A stretch of DNA of 64,000 bases, taken from positions 14,600,995 through 14,664,994 of the forward strand of contig CP141142.1 of NCBI GenBank assembly GCA_035235625.1, read 5' to 3'. Source of the stretch: Saururus chinensis. Its lineage: Eukaryota; Streptophyta; Magnoliopsida; Piperales; Saururaceae. This document shows, piece by piece, positions 12,588 through 24,309 of this stretch. The notes under the pieces are model-generated. The model made no database searches, had not been told where the DNA came from, and was given only the letters and a program-made list of their open reading frames with translations. The position numbers were made by a program, and so were the translations under genes. Each line of letters begins with the position of its first letter. The stretch's first letter is position 1.

Positions 12588-12663
12588 CTACTGGTAGCCA
12601 ACTTCTACTTTCATCAAACTGTTTTATATCCTTATAGTATAGAGAACCCAAGTCAAATAGTCT

Positions 12664-13724
12664 ATGGCGGCCTTCTTTTGTAACCTTACCTCCACACTTG
12701 GGGGGGCTTCTTCTTTTCAATATGAACTTGGAAGTTAAAACCAAAGTAGACGCTCCAAGAACCGATTGGAGCAGCCTCGCCAACACATTGGCCTCCTTTC
12801 TTTATCTACAAATGTTTGTACGGTAATCTACTTTTCTCATTTTAATCACTTCAATGGGCATAAACGTAACCATCTAGTTACCGCTATCTACCACGCAGGA
12901 TGTGCTACAAGTGCGGTGTATCGATCTTGTGGCAGGCGTTAGGATGTAAGGGAAGATAAGCCACTATAGTGCATGATTATGATTGATATGCTTCAGCGGC
13001 TAGGCATCGTCTACCACTTCCACGATGAGATTGACTCTGTTCTAGAACAACACTGTGATCATATTGCTAGTGCTCGAAATTGTGATATGTTTTTAACTGC
13101 TCTTAGCTTAATTTCGGCTAATGCGACAACATAGGCACTATGTTCCTCCTGGTCGGTGATATTCTTGCTTTAGCCATCTTAAGTTTACTTATCATAATTT
13201 CACATATTCACTGAAATATATTACTTACCATTGTTCATAAACAGTGAACCAGATATGTTTAACCAATTCAAAGATAGGAAGAGGAGACTGCACATACAAG
13301 GGGAAGCGTCATATCTTGGAATAGAAGGAGAAAACATTATAGATGAACTTGGGTGTCTTTCAAAGCAGTTACTCCTTCCAACATTGTGGTCACCCTCGAG
13401 TACAAATAAACAAATTAGGCATACATTGCACTATCCCTTCCACAAAAGCTTGCCAAGGTTCGGTCTGAAACAGCGCGCAGTTACACAGTACAGAAGATCA
13501 AGTGTAAGGGAGGGCTACAGCACTTTACACCAGCTTGTAATAGTCTGTGTATGTCCAAGTCTAATTGCTATATAAATGCCACAAATCTAAATGCACTTTA
13601 ACACAAATGGGCACTACAGGTGGTGGAGAGAATTGAACTGGAGTCATGAACTAGGCTTTGCAAGAGAAAGTCCGCTGGAGTGGTTCATGCGCTCACTTGG
13701 TATCATGTCGGACGATGAATTTTT
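12664..13724 (+). pseudogene. Terpene synthase copy 1, 5' part (exons 1-4), pseudogene
   Basis: It is collinear with TPS copy 2 exon by exon. Exon 1 starts at 12664 (MAAFFCNLTSTLGG) but has TAA at codon 25 (12736-12738). Exon 2 is 12899-13151: frameshifts after 'gcgttaggatg', a 4-bp insertion ('cttaatttcgg' against 'ctttcgg') and a TAG at the end. Exon 3, about 13253-13550 (DMFNQFKDRKRR, YLGIEGENIIDELG, LPRFGLKQ), lacks a ~39-bp block near its start and the last ~60 bp. Exon 4 starts at 13620 ([18 protein letters not shown]) and is cut at about 13724 by the inverted terminal repeat of a giant transposon. The rest of exon 4 is at 31804-31854. The DDxxD motif is not present anywhere in this copy. 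Splice-site positions match copy 2. Confidence 0.85.
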
Positions 13725-16296
13725 TTTAGAAATAGACCTGACATTAGGCCAAAATACAAATTTAGGTTAGGTAAGATGGATTTCTAGAATTAGACTTAGG
13801 CACGTTCAAGTTGCCCCACGCGTGCTGAAAATGCCAAAATAGCCCTCAAGGTATACAAAATGATTGTCGATGCCTCCCGCAGAGAAAGTTCCCTCCTTCA
13901 CTCTTGACCCTTCTCACGTTTTCATTCCCCTTAGGGAATCTCTCATTCGGTAATATTTTCCCCCTGGCGACATCTATACAGGCCACCTACTCCTCTGGCA
14001 TCGCTCCTCAAGTCGAACATTTTTCGATTTTAAAAGTTCCCATTTTTCCATCTTTTACTCTCGAACCTGCTCAGATTTTCTCTCCACTCCAACAAGCTCT
14101 TATCCGGTAGTCTTTTCCCAACTGGTGACATCTATTCTAGCCACCTTCTCCCCCTCCGGCAACGCTACTCCAGTTCGCCTCTTTCCCTGCTAGCCTCTTC
14201 CCGATTTTTAGTGTTCGTCCCTCTTCATCAGTCTGACTCTTCCCTTGCCCCTCTAACCTCTTTCCCTAGCAGTTGATCAATAGTAGTTTTAAATGGCAAG
14301 GTAAGATCCTACATCGCTGGTTGGTTAATTGAAGATTCAAAAATTTTGTTTTGGTGTTTTATATGATTTGGTTTGGAAATTTATGATATGGTGTGATGAT
14401 ATATGTAATTGATTTAATGAAATATAAATGAGCAATTTCATAATACATTTGCAAATTGGAAGTATGAACTACTATAATTGGTTAATTTGAAGTCGTAAGC
14501 TAAGTTTGATTTAAATATTTATTAGTTGAAGTAAGGTTGGGTATGTATATCTTAAGGTGGAATGTGAATATGCAACTCTATGTGAGTCCCCTAAATTATT
14601 TCTGCCCATGTATTAAAGGATGTGATCTGATTTATATCAAGGAGGAGACAATATACCCTAGTTTAATAGATAAAATGAATTTAACTGGTAGGACCTAACT
14701 ATTGACTGGTAGATGTAAAGAGGATTTATTTTTTTTGTATAGTATATTATGTGGTCATTAGATTTGATCAAGTTAGGTATATACTTAGGAAGATAAAGAT
14801 GGATGTATGTAAGTTTTTTTGTAAAACATATCTTTTGTGTTTGGTGATTAGTGTGAATGCATGCCTTTGCTAGATAATAAAACATGATAAGTAATTCACT
14901 GATTATGCAATTTTTGTTGGTAGGCTAAGTAAGAATGATATAGCTTATTAGTTTAGTTTTACCTATGCTTTGAAATATGTGATATGATTAATAACAAGGA
15001 GAGACCGTATAATGAAGTTTATATAGATTAGACGAAGTTAACTGATTGGGCCTAATTGTTGACTGGTAGTTGTAAGGAGGATTATATATGCAAACTACAT
15101 TGTGTGGTCATTAGATTTGATCAAGTTAGGTATAAATTTATGATAATAAAGATGCATGTATGTAAGTTCTTTTATGAAACATATCTTCTGTGATTGGTGA
15201 TTAGTGTGCATGCATGCCTTTGATGGATAATAAAAGATGTAAAGTAATTCACTATGTAATTTTTTTTGGTAGGTTAAGTAAGAATAATATATCTCATTAG
15301 TTTACCCATACTTTGAAAGATGTGATATGATTAATAGAAAGGGGGATACCATATAACCATGTTTATATGGATTAGACGAAGTTAATTGATAGAGCCCAAC
15401 TGTTGATTGGTAGTTTATAAGGAGGTTTTTTATACAAAGTACATTTTATGGTCACTAGATTTAATCAAGTTAGGTTTAAATTTAGGAAGACAAAGATGTG
15501 TGTATGTAAGTTCTTTTATGAAACATATCTTTTATGTTTGATGATTAGTGTGCATGCATGCCTTTGATAAATAATACAAGATAAAAAGTAATTCACTGAG
15601 TATGTCTTTTTTTTGGTAGCCTATGTAGGAATAATGTAGCTCATTATAGTTTTACCCTTGCTTTGAAAGATGTGATATGATTAATAGAAAATGGGAGACT
15701 ATATAACCAAGTTTATATGGATTAGATCAAGTTAATTGATATGGCCTAACTGTTGATAGGTAGATGTAAGGAGACTTTTAATTTATTTGCAAAAGTACCT
15801 TGAGTGGTCATTAGATTTGGAGAAGTTAGGTTTACATATTGGTTAATAAATATGAGTGTGTGTAAGTTATATTGTCAAATTTATCTTGCGTGTTTTATAC
15901 TTAGTGTGCATGTATTTAATAGATAATAATAGATGAAAAGTAATTAAACGATTATATATATTTTGTTGGTAGGCTAATTAATAAGAATATTGGTTATTAG
16001 TTTTACTGATTATTTAAATGATGTGATCTAATTTCTAGCTAAGAGGAGACCATATACCCTAGTTTATATAGTTAAAAAAAAGTTAACTCATAGGGTTTAG
16101 CTGTTGATTAGTAGATGTTATGAGGCCTTTTTATTTCAAAAAAACACATTGTGTGGTCATTATATTTCAACAATATAGGTTTATATGGGTAGATAAATAA
16201 GAGTGTTTTAAGTTATAGTTTCAAACTTATCTTGTGTGTTTGGTGCTTAGTGTTCATGCTTGTAATAGATAATAATAGATGAAAAGTAATTAAAAG
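13725..16296 (+). repeat. Left terminal inverted repeat with ~345-bp tandem units
   Basis: Bases 13725-14320 are unique and match the right arm at about 31060-31803, including 'atggcaaggtaagatcctac'. From about 14590 to 16296 a ~345-bp unit repeats about five times. Markers are 'tgcatgcatgcctttga' or variants at about 14860, 15210, 15550, 15906 and 16252, each with 'gtggtcattagatttga' and 'ttggtaggctaa' around it. The array is cut at 16296 by the Gypsy element and resumes at 23076-23200. Confidence 0.85.
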
Positions 16297-17227
16297 TGTA
16301 ATGCCTGAAATTTTTCTTCACATTTTCTTTAAAATTCAAGAATTTTTTTTGTAATATAATGGCTATAAATCGAAAAAAATGACGAATATGAAACCTATGA
16401 AAACAATTTTATAATTTAAAACATAACACATCAATTTTTCCCATATAAATTTTTACTGATTCGATCAAACATCATACGGCCAAACCAAACATCCCCATGC
16501 GCTACTCAAAGACAAACATACGAATAAATTGCTATGACCATAGACTTTAAATACAAATCTTTCTAGGCATCCCTAAGTGCAAGCCCCATAATAGTCCACA
16601 GTCTAATCCAAATTAAAAATCCAGAATACATAAACAACTTAATTCCTATCTCACCCAATACAAGATATTGTGGCATAAAGTAATACTCGTAGTAAGTTAA
16701 GCATATACCCGAATCCAAGGGAATCAATCAATCACTGAAATGAGCATCAATCTCCTCAAGCTCTCTATCACAAACCTACAAAAGCCTCCTGAACAACAGG
16801 GCTAAAAAATAGGGTAATGAGTATTTTCATACTTAGCAAAAAAATACCCAGTAAGGGAGTTCTAAATAGTGAACTCAATAAGTCCATACATAGATATGTT
16901 CATGCAACTCAAATATGAAGCAAATAGGCATATCCTAATCATGCACATATGCATATAATCATGCCAAACACACCATCAAACCGATCATACACAAACACTA
17001 TTAATTAGAATCTTACAAACTTGCTCGTACAATCGTAAGCTTACTCATACAACTTACACAGCGAGGCCTTCGGCCTGCAACTAAGCCCCCCACCCAACTC
17101 TATGAGTATAAATACTTGGGAAATACACAAATATGAATACGCCAAAATGTTAAATTTTCCCGCCGAAAATGACCAGGAAAATAGAAAGAAAATCACCCAA
17201 AATTGTAGAAAAATCAAGGACATTACA
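16297..17227 (-). repeat. 3' LTR of the nested Gypsy element, internally deleted
   Basis: Its first ~750 bp align with 18865-19620 and its last ~180 bp with about 22915-23075 of the other LTR. About 3.3 kb that the 5' LTR holds in between is absent. The join is near 17058, at 'caacttacacagcgaggcc'. Confidence 0.8.
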
Positions 17228-18864
17228 TTCTTCCCTCCTTGGAAAAATTTCATCCCCGAAATTTCAAGATCAACTTACAATGTACAGCTGAACAACAAAT
17301 ACCTCTCTCATATCTGCATGAACATCTCAGATTGCCATCTCGGAAATATGATATTTGCCACAATATCTTTGCCATAGGAATTACCTTTGTCATCCACAAC
17401 ATACCTTGTCCATCAATGGATTTGACTGAAATGTTCTTCGCTACTCAAACTGGAGATCACTTTGCCTCCAATTAGCATAACTCTTCTATCGGCTTTGGAC
17501 TATCTAAAGCTCTTCCTTGACTAACTTCAACCTATTTGCAATGTGCCAAACCATTCACAATTGAGCATCTATAGCTCACTTACCTGAGCACAACATGTTG
17601 GCGAATCAAAATGTCCTTTCATACATGACCCCTCAAGAGGCTTATTCTTAAAAATCACTCAGTTAAACATACAACTTCGATGCATAAACGTAGGGATACA
17701 ACCTACTTCTTTAATGACAAAATCTAATGCATCCCCAAGATCATACTTTTGGTCAAACAATCCTCTTAACCATAAGTTCTGACAACTCAACCTTGAGTTT
17801 GTTCACTCTAGCAGGTCATCCCGCACAATGCCCTAGAGGTACACAATGCACTAAGCACTAAATCAACGAACTCCACCATTCTCTTAGGGGGAAAACCTGA
17901 TAATGCATCAGGAAACATGTCCAAAAAATTCAAGACAATGTCTATCTCTTCTAGATTAAATCCCTGGGATAGTTTCTCAAACACCTACCAAAAGTTTTGC
18001 CAACCTTTCGTCGCACATCGCCTGACCTTAATAGTTCACCGAAAGCATAGTGTGACCATTTTCCAACACCCTAGATACAATATGCAAACCTTCAAGGCAC
18101 AGAAACATCACTTGTTTCTTATGATGGTCTACCACTACTCGTTGAGTTGTCAACCAATCATCAAATCCACACCAAACTCACACCCTCCTTCCTCAAAATC
18201 TTAAGTGGTAACCACCACACTCATAAGTGTCGTAAGAGTTACCTCAAAGGTCATCCATAATCTTGGAGGCTCAAGATCTTTCTTTAAACCTCTCTTAACC
18301 ACAAATCCTCTGAAAGATGTGAAAAGAGTCTCATACTCCACCACTTACAAAGTCCCTTGCCTCCAACAAAAGGGATTTCAAATCTTTCCGATAACAAAGG
18401 TCACAAAAATGTACTCCATCTAGGTTATAAGTTGACCAAATAGGGAGGACACGTTTGACAGATTTTTACTAGTCAGAACGTAAGTGGGCCAGAACCACTC
18501 TCCAGTTATTCAAAGTCTGAACAACATCAACATAGTGCTTTGTAATCTCAATTCAAACACTAGCAGCTTTTGACTCTTTTAACAGCCATTAAAGGTGCTA
18601 GCCAACCTTTTCGAAACTCAATAGATACAAAAGAAGCCCATGACTCTCTTTAGCCAATAAACGTGCAATCTAACCGCTTGAATCTCTCTGCGGTTGAGGC
18701 ACTTCGGCTCAACTATGATCAAAGGGAGAAACAAATGGAATCAAGGGAAAACATTCACCCTGACTCCTTCCAAAACCAATTCCAAACTTAGTCTTACATG
18801 CCACGTCTCTGGACTTGCGACTGTTACGGACTTGTAGTCAGATTGCCTAGGCTTTTATACCAAC
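17228..18864 (-). pseudogene. Remnant of Gypsy pol (protease to reverse transcriptase)
   Basis: Minus-strand frames contain VVDHHKKQVMFL, then CDERLAKLLVGV, then PDALSGFPPKRMVEF, corresponding to the protease-reverse transcriptase junction of plant Gypsy elements (…FPEELPGLPPxRxxEF…). They are followed by a degraded block resembling the start of the reverse transcriptase (SLRLCIE, compare SMRMCIDYRELN). Stops are frequent. Gag, most of the reverse transcriptase, RNase H and integrase are missing, so the element cannot move by itself. Confidence 0.6.
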
Positions 18865-19639
18865 TGTAATGCCCAAGATTTTTCCTCGCATTTTCTTTAA
18901 AATTTATAAATTTTTTTTGCAATATAACGGCTGTGAATCGAAAAAAATGACGAATACAAAACTTGTGAAAACAGTTTTATAATTTAAAACATAACACATC
19001 AATTTTTCGCATACAAATTTTTACTCATTCGATCAAACATCATACATCCAAAACAAACATCCTCAGGCGCTACTCGAAAACAAACATAAGAATAAATTGC
19101 TATGATCATAGACTTTAAATACAAATCTCTCAACGGCATCCCTAAGTGCAAGTCCCATAACAATCCACAGTTTAATCCAAACTAAAAGTCCAGAATACAT
19201 AAAAAACATAATTTCTATCTCACCCAATACAAGAGATCGTGGCATAAAGTAATACTCATAGTAAGTCAAGCATATACCTGAATCCATGGGAATCAATCCA
19301 TCACTAAAATGAGCATCCATCTCTAGGAGCTCTCTATCACAAACTTGTAAAATCCTCCCAAACAACAGGGCTAAAAAATAGGGTAATGAGTATTTTCATA
19401 CTCAAAGGAAAATACCCAATAGGGGAGTTCTAAACAGTGAACTCAATAAGTCCATACATAGATGCATTCAAACAACTCAAACATGAAGCAAACAAGCATA
19501 TCATAATCATGTGCATATGCATATAATCATACCAAACACATCATCAAACCTATCTTACACAAACATTCTTCATTAAAGTCTTACAAACTTACTCATACAA
19601 TCATATGCTTACTCATACAACTTACACATACTTGTACAA

Positions 19640-19830
19640 CCTTACTCGTCCAATCTTACACTTAATGTCTTACTCAGAAATATTTGCTTACAGTCTTACT
19701 CAGAATCATACTCTTACAGTTTTACTCGGAATCACACTTTTACAATCTTACTCAGAAACATACACTTACAGTCTTACTTAAAAACATACTCTTATAGTCA
19801 TACTCTTACAGTCGTGCTCATATTATTAAC
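19640..19830 (+). repeat. Short tandem repeat, about 25-30 bp unit
   Basis: Repeats of the form 'cttactcagaaaca(t/c)a' and 'cttacagtcttactcagaa' with point variation, about six to seven copies, inside the 5' LTR. Confidence 0.7.
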
Positions 19831-21019
19831 CACTGAAGCTCATTAGAACTAATAAGCTCTAGCGTCGAAATGGTAAGGAAGGCCACTAGGGCATCACCTT
19901 AACCTCCGGGGAGTGACTAGACGCCATTGACTTATCTGAAGGTATAGTATACAAATGCTCATGGGGCACATGATCAAATAGGTAATAGGAGGTCCATGAT
20001 ACTACTTAATTGAGTGTGCTAACATAAACACAAACGGACACACTTTAGGGGCCATACAATTGTCCACCATTATGGGTCTTATAGTGTCATATAATTGCAC
20101 ACCATTATGGGTCTTATAGTACCAGTGTCACTCTTGGGCAAAAATCATATTGTGCCACTCTTGGGTGGAATCATACAATGCTCTCAATATAGCATCAAAC
20201 GTCTGGGCTTATACAACACACAAACCAAACGAAAAACATACATCGCTCTCAACAAAGCATTAGACATCTAGAGCTCAATACAGCACATAGACAACATCCC
20301 GCAGGATAAACACCATGGCAAGATATAAGAAATGCTCAGTTGAGTCATTATCAGCTAGCTCAAACCCTCAGGCCTAAAATTCACAACGCAATCATTAGCT
20401 TTCTTATAATTCAAGTTTGAATTAAATAAATTATGCGGTACAATTATGACACCAAAAACTCTCAAACATACAGTGCACTATTGATCAAACCGAAGCTGAG
20501 CCTAATCCGAAACACTAGTTTGTCAAGGCATCAGACTCCACTTAACCCATCCATCTCACAACATAACTCATCGTACCACATATCGTTATGGTCTTACATA
20601 CTCCGCCATCTACCTTAGGGCCAAAACATCTTACACAAACGTCATCAAACTAAGCTCCTCAAAGCCAAACCCAATTATCACCCTCTTACTTATACCAAAC
20701 TTATTATGCTTACTTTTCACTTCATAATCTGTATGTTATGCCTAAACAATCATGCACACTCTTACTGTCTGGCAATCTCCCATCATACGCTATGATCCAA
20801 ATGAAACAAACTGCTCCAATCCTCGCCCATGAAACTTACATCCTCTATCTTCCGTCATACGCTTACACATCTATGACAAATCCAGATGAAACCCTTTGTC
20901 ACCTCTTATGTCCATCAACCATTCTTTTGCCCCCAAACACATACACATATCCATCAGATAAGCATAAAGCCATCATACATATGTATGTCCATCACACATA
21001 CATATAACATACACATACT

Positions 21020-21310
21020 TTCATACATAGCTTACCAACATACTTGCTAGCCATCACTAGCACATACAAAGAAACATATTTACTAGTCATCACTAACACA
21101 TCCAAACACGTAGCTTACCAACATACTTGCTAGTCATCACTAGTACATACATACACATAGCTTACCAACATACTCACTGGCCATCACTAGCACATACTCA
21201 ATCCACATACAAAGCTTACCAACAAACACGCTAGCCATCACTAGCACATACTCAATCCACATGCAAAGCTTACCAACATACTCGTCAGCCACAACTAGCA
21301 CATACATACA
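21020..21310 (+). repeat. Minisatellite, about 55-60 bp unit, five copies
   Basis: The unit contains 'agcttaccaacatact' followed by 'ctagccatcactagcacata', seen at about 21031, 21112, 21158, 21210 and 21267. It lies inside the long LTR. A shorter related stretch occurs in the diverged LTR copy near 45985-46020. Confidence 0.75.
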
Positions 21311-23075
21311 CATCCACACATACTTCGAACATACATACAGCCCACATGCATGTCATATGCATTTCAACATTGCATAATTTATCTTCTTACATTATGCAAA
21401 CGGATCATGATTTAACATCCAAAACATTGAATCATATAGTTCTAGCATGTTGCTACTTATTCAAAGCATGCTATCATGAAATTACGAGTTTAAATCTCCC
21501 CTACCTCGTAATATTGACATTTGATGGTGAGCATACGAAGGTGACAGCGTCGGCTGTGGAGTTGGCGGTCAAAAGCATTGCCAAGTTGAGAGAGCTGCTG
21601 CCCCAAGGGTTTTAGGAAGTGCCAAAAATAATCATTGTCAAATGGGGTGTTAGAAGTCAATGCCATAAAATCCGCAATCTACAACGACACACTAGGGCAG
21701 CTGGAAAAAAGGTCGTGCCAACATAAGTGGCGGTGCAACAAAAAGTCGAGGGTATACTCCCTAAAGGTCGGCCGGTGACCAAGAAGTACTCGATAGGCCG
21801 CAAGAGTTCGAAATCGGCCGTGGACAGCACCCAACAGAGGGGATTTTGCATCATCAAGGGCCCACATAAGAGCGGAGGGCATGGGGCGAATCTTGAGGAT
21901 GTTGAAGTGGTGGTGGAAGACTCCGATGTCAACTCCATTCGGTAGAAGAGCCATCCGACTGTCATGGCGGTGTGAATGAGGCGCCTAGACCCTAAACCAC
22001 ACGCACAGCTACTTGCACATGAGATCAAAAAGGGCTACTTGAGGGGGAGATGGCTCGGATAATTGTGGACCAAGGCCCATAAAAGGGCAACTAAGCTAAG
22101 GTCAGGAGTTGGTGGCCGACCGAAGAGGTGACATTGCCAATTGCCAGCCACAACCAACACATTTGGTGCGGGCAACTATGCATCTCGCAAGGTATAGGGT
22201 AAGGGTAAGTGGCCCATTCCCGGCGGAGGTGTAATTGGCCAAGTGGGGCTGACCTTGTTGTTGCCAAGTTGGGATAGATCCCACGATGGCCAAATGGCCC
22301 ACGGCTCGCCGATGGCAATGCCGCAAGACAATAAGAGTGAAGTGGGGTTAGAAACAGCAACCCCCAACTGAGTTGAGGTAGGCTAGAGAGAGTCCGATTG
22401 GAGTCCATCCGATGGCCGAACAACAACTGGGAAAACTTTGGCGTCTAAAAAAAGCATCGGACAGTGATATGAAAATAAGAACAAAAACTGACCAATGTAA
22501 CGGTAGCTCACTGAGGAGCGAAGGAAGCATGGCGATGGGTCTAGCCAGCGCCTATGGGTTTCTAGTGGCCAAATGAAGATAAGTCTAGTTTAGGCAGCTT
22601 CAAACGGCATCAAAATCGTGCCCCCACAACCCAAAAATGAATTTAAGAGATGAGGAAAACTGAGGAAAAATCCAATACCTTGTGGAGGAGCTAAGAGGAC
22701 ATGGTGGCGATCATAGCCGGTACCTATGGACTCGTAGCGGTAAGGTGAAGTGGATTCCGGCAAGAACGGTAGAATCTGATGATGGAAGAGGGAGAACGGA
22801 GCTACCAGAATTGCACTCGGATTTTCTCATCTTACTAGACGTGAACAAAAAACCCACTCGATGTTGTTTCACTTACTGTTTACGCGTTGTACCTCCAAAA
22901 CTCATGCCAAAAGCGTGCAGCGAGGCCTGCAGGTTGTAACTAAGCCCCACACCTAACTCTATGCATACAAATACTAAGGAAATACACAAATATTAATACA
23001 CAAAATTGTTACATTTTCCAGCTAAAAATGACTAGGAAAATCATAAAAAATTGTAGAAAAATCAGGGACATTTCA

Positions 23076-23200
23076 AAAAAATTATACATATTTTGTTGGT
23101 AGGCTTAGCAAGAAAAATGTAGCTCATTATTTTTACTTTTGATTTGAAGGATGTGACCTATGTGTGATCAAGAAGTTGAGGGGGATCATTTCATGCCTTA
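23076..23200 (+). repeat. Continuation of the left repeat arm after the Gypsy insertion
   Basis: 'ttttgttggtaggcttagca' and 'gtagctcatta' resume the ~345-bp unit exactly where it stopped at 16296. This confirms that the Gypsy element is nested in the array. Confidence 0.8.
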
Positions 23201-23510
23201 ATGATTCTGTCATTCTTTGAGTGACTTGTTGCAAACATTCATTGGCTTCTTCACTTCACCGCAGTATATGTCTTTCTCCACCTCCCCGAGTCATGTAATG
23301 TGTTGCGAAGGAGAAGCCAGAGAAGAGAATAGGTCGGTGGAGGGCAACATTGAGGTGATGGAGATCTTCCCAGAGGGAAGACCCAGTCAGCTCCATAGGG
23401 TATTTGCTGCCTTGGAAGATCTCTATTGCTATGGTTTGTGCTCATTGCTATGATTCAATGTTGATGGTATTTGGTAATATGAGCTGACTTTGTTCTAGTT
23501 TGTGTATAGA
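23201..23510 (+). other. Short open stretch, unrecognised
   Basis: An open + frame at 23217-23453 (SVEGNIEVMEIFPEGRPSQL and so on) lies between the repeat arm and the hairpin. The composition looks coding-like (Glu-rich, few stops), but I do not recognise a family and it lacks convincing splice partners. It may be a captured host fragment, which such elements often carry. Confidence 0.3.
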
Positions 23511-23859
23511 GTGATTATTCTGGATCAAAGGATGTGATTGATTTGGAGAGCAATAATTCTGCCCATTGCAAAGTTTTTGCATTAGGAGGTGGTGGTGGAA
23601 AGTGGAACAATGAAATAATCATTAATATTGACTCAGACGATAAGATGGTAAATCTCATGTGGCAAGCAGTAATAGGAAGCATACTATCATTGTCTATTAC
23701 TTCTTGCCACCTAAGATTTACCATCTTCATCATCGGAGTCAATATTAATGATTATTTTGTTGTTCCACTTTCCACCACCACCTCCTAATGAAAAAACTTT
23801 GTAATACATAGAATGATTGCTCTCCAAATCAATCACATCCTCTAATCTTGAATAATCAC
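23511..23859. repeat. Large inverted repeat (165-bp arms, 18-bp loop)
   Basis: Left arm 23511-23675 and right arm 23694-23859 are reverse complements with few mismatches and small indels. Both include 'ggatgtgattgatttggaga', 'aggaggtggtggtggaaagt' and 'ataatcattaatattgactc'. The shared segment could encode a Gly-run peptide followed by an acidic stretch (INIDSDD). Transcription would give a long near-perfect hairpin RNA. Confidence 0.9.
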
Positions 23860-23964
23860 CCTGTACATTCACTGGAACAATGTTAGTTCATATTTTCAAA
23901 TGCAACCAACATCGAATCATATGCCAGATGATAGAATTAAGGATATTTTGTATCTTTAGAATGT

Positions 23965-24115
23965 ATGGATTTGTTGGATAATGTACATGGGATTGTTTGT
24001 AATGGTTAAAGATGCCTACATATACAATTTTGTTGATAATGTACATGAGAATGTTTGTAATGGTTAAAAATGCCTTTGTATATAGTTTTGTTGATAATGT
24101 ACATGGGATTGGTGG
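23965..24115 (+). repeat. Tandem repeat, about 62-bp unit
   Basis: 'ttgttg(g)ataatgtacatg' occurs three times at about 23973, 24034 and 24090, each followed by 'gattg' or 'aatgtttgtaatggttaaa'. Two full copies and one partial copy. Confidence 0.7.
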
Positions 24116-24192
24116 ATATAGAAGTTTTTAATGCCTTCATACATTATTTTGCTATTAGGTAAAAAATGGTTGTTATAAACTCCCAACTAACA

Positions 24193-24305
24193 GGTATGGA
24201 AGGCCGTATCAGCCGATACGGGTGTGTATCGGCCGATACATACCCGTATCGACCGAGACCGATACAGTACAGGGGGCGATACGCCCCCCACACGTATCAG
24301 TAACA
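24193..24305. repeat. Cluster of GATAC/GTATC palindromes
   Basis: Within ~110 bp are 'gtatcggccgatac', 'gccgtatcagccgatacggg', 'cccgtatcgaccg' and 'ggggcgatacgcccc'. The short island is GC-rich and strongly self-complementary, unlike the AT-rich sequence around it. Its function is unknown. Confidence 0.7.
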
Positions 24306-24309
24306 GGTA

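Larger units (their letters stand above)
16297..23075 (-). mobile_element. Gypsy LTR retrotransposon nested in the left repeat arm (minus orientation)
   Basis: Two LTR copies in direct orientation (16297-17227 and 18865-23075) bound an internal part of only 1.6 kb. Both start TGTAATGCC on + and end GGACATTACA or GGACATTTCA. The minus orientation is set by the primer site beside the right LTR (reverse complement of 18845-18864 reads GTTGGTATAAAAGCCTAGGC, like TGGTATCAGAGCC of tRNA-Met) and by a polypurine tract beside the left LTR (reverse complement of 17228-17241, CAAGGAGGGAAGAA). Flanking 5-mers are AAAAG and AAAAA, a near target duplication. The host tandem repeat continues on both sides. 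Confidence 0.85.
18865..23075 (-). repeat. 5' LTR (about 4.2 kb) of the nested Gypsy element
   Basis: An unusually long LTR, mostly AT-rich. It has two minisatellites (about 19640-19830 and 21020-21310) and a GC-richer section from about 21530 to 22900. Open frames in that section (for example 21727-21945 and the minus frames over 22091-22530) have no recognisable family and I take them as non-coding. A diverged partial copy of this LTR occurs at 45165-46510. Confidence 0.75.

Noticed and set aside
12403..12786. 127-residue minus frame over the TPS copy 1 start
   Set aside because: Antisense to promoter and exon 1 of the TPS pseudogene; no family signature.
21020..21310. Regularly spaced repeats, tested as a CRISPR array
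   Set aside because: Spacers are not unique; the whole ~55-60 bp unit repeats, so it is a minisatellite in a plant LTR.
21657..22530. Overlapping minus frames in the long LTR
   Set aside because: Frames in several phases over one GC-richer LTR section, with no recognisable protein.
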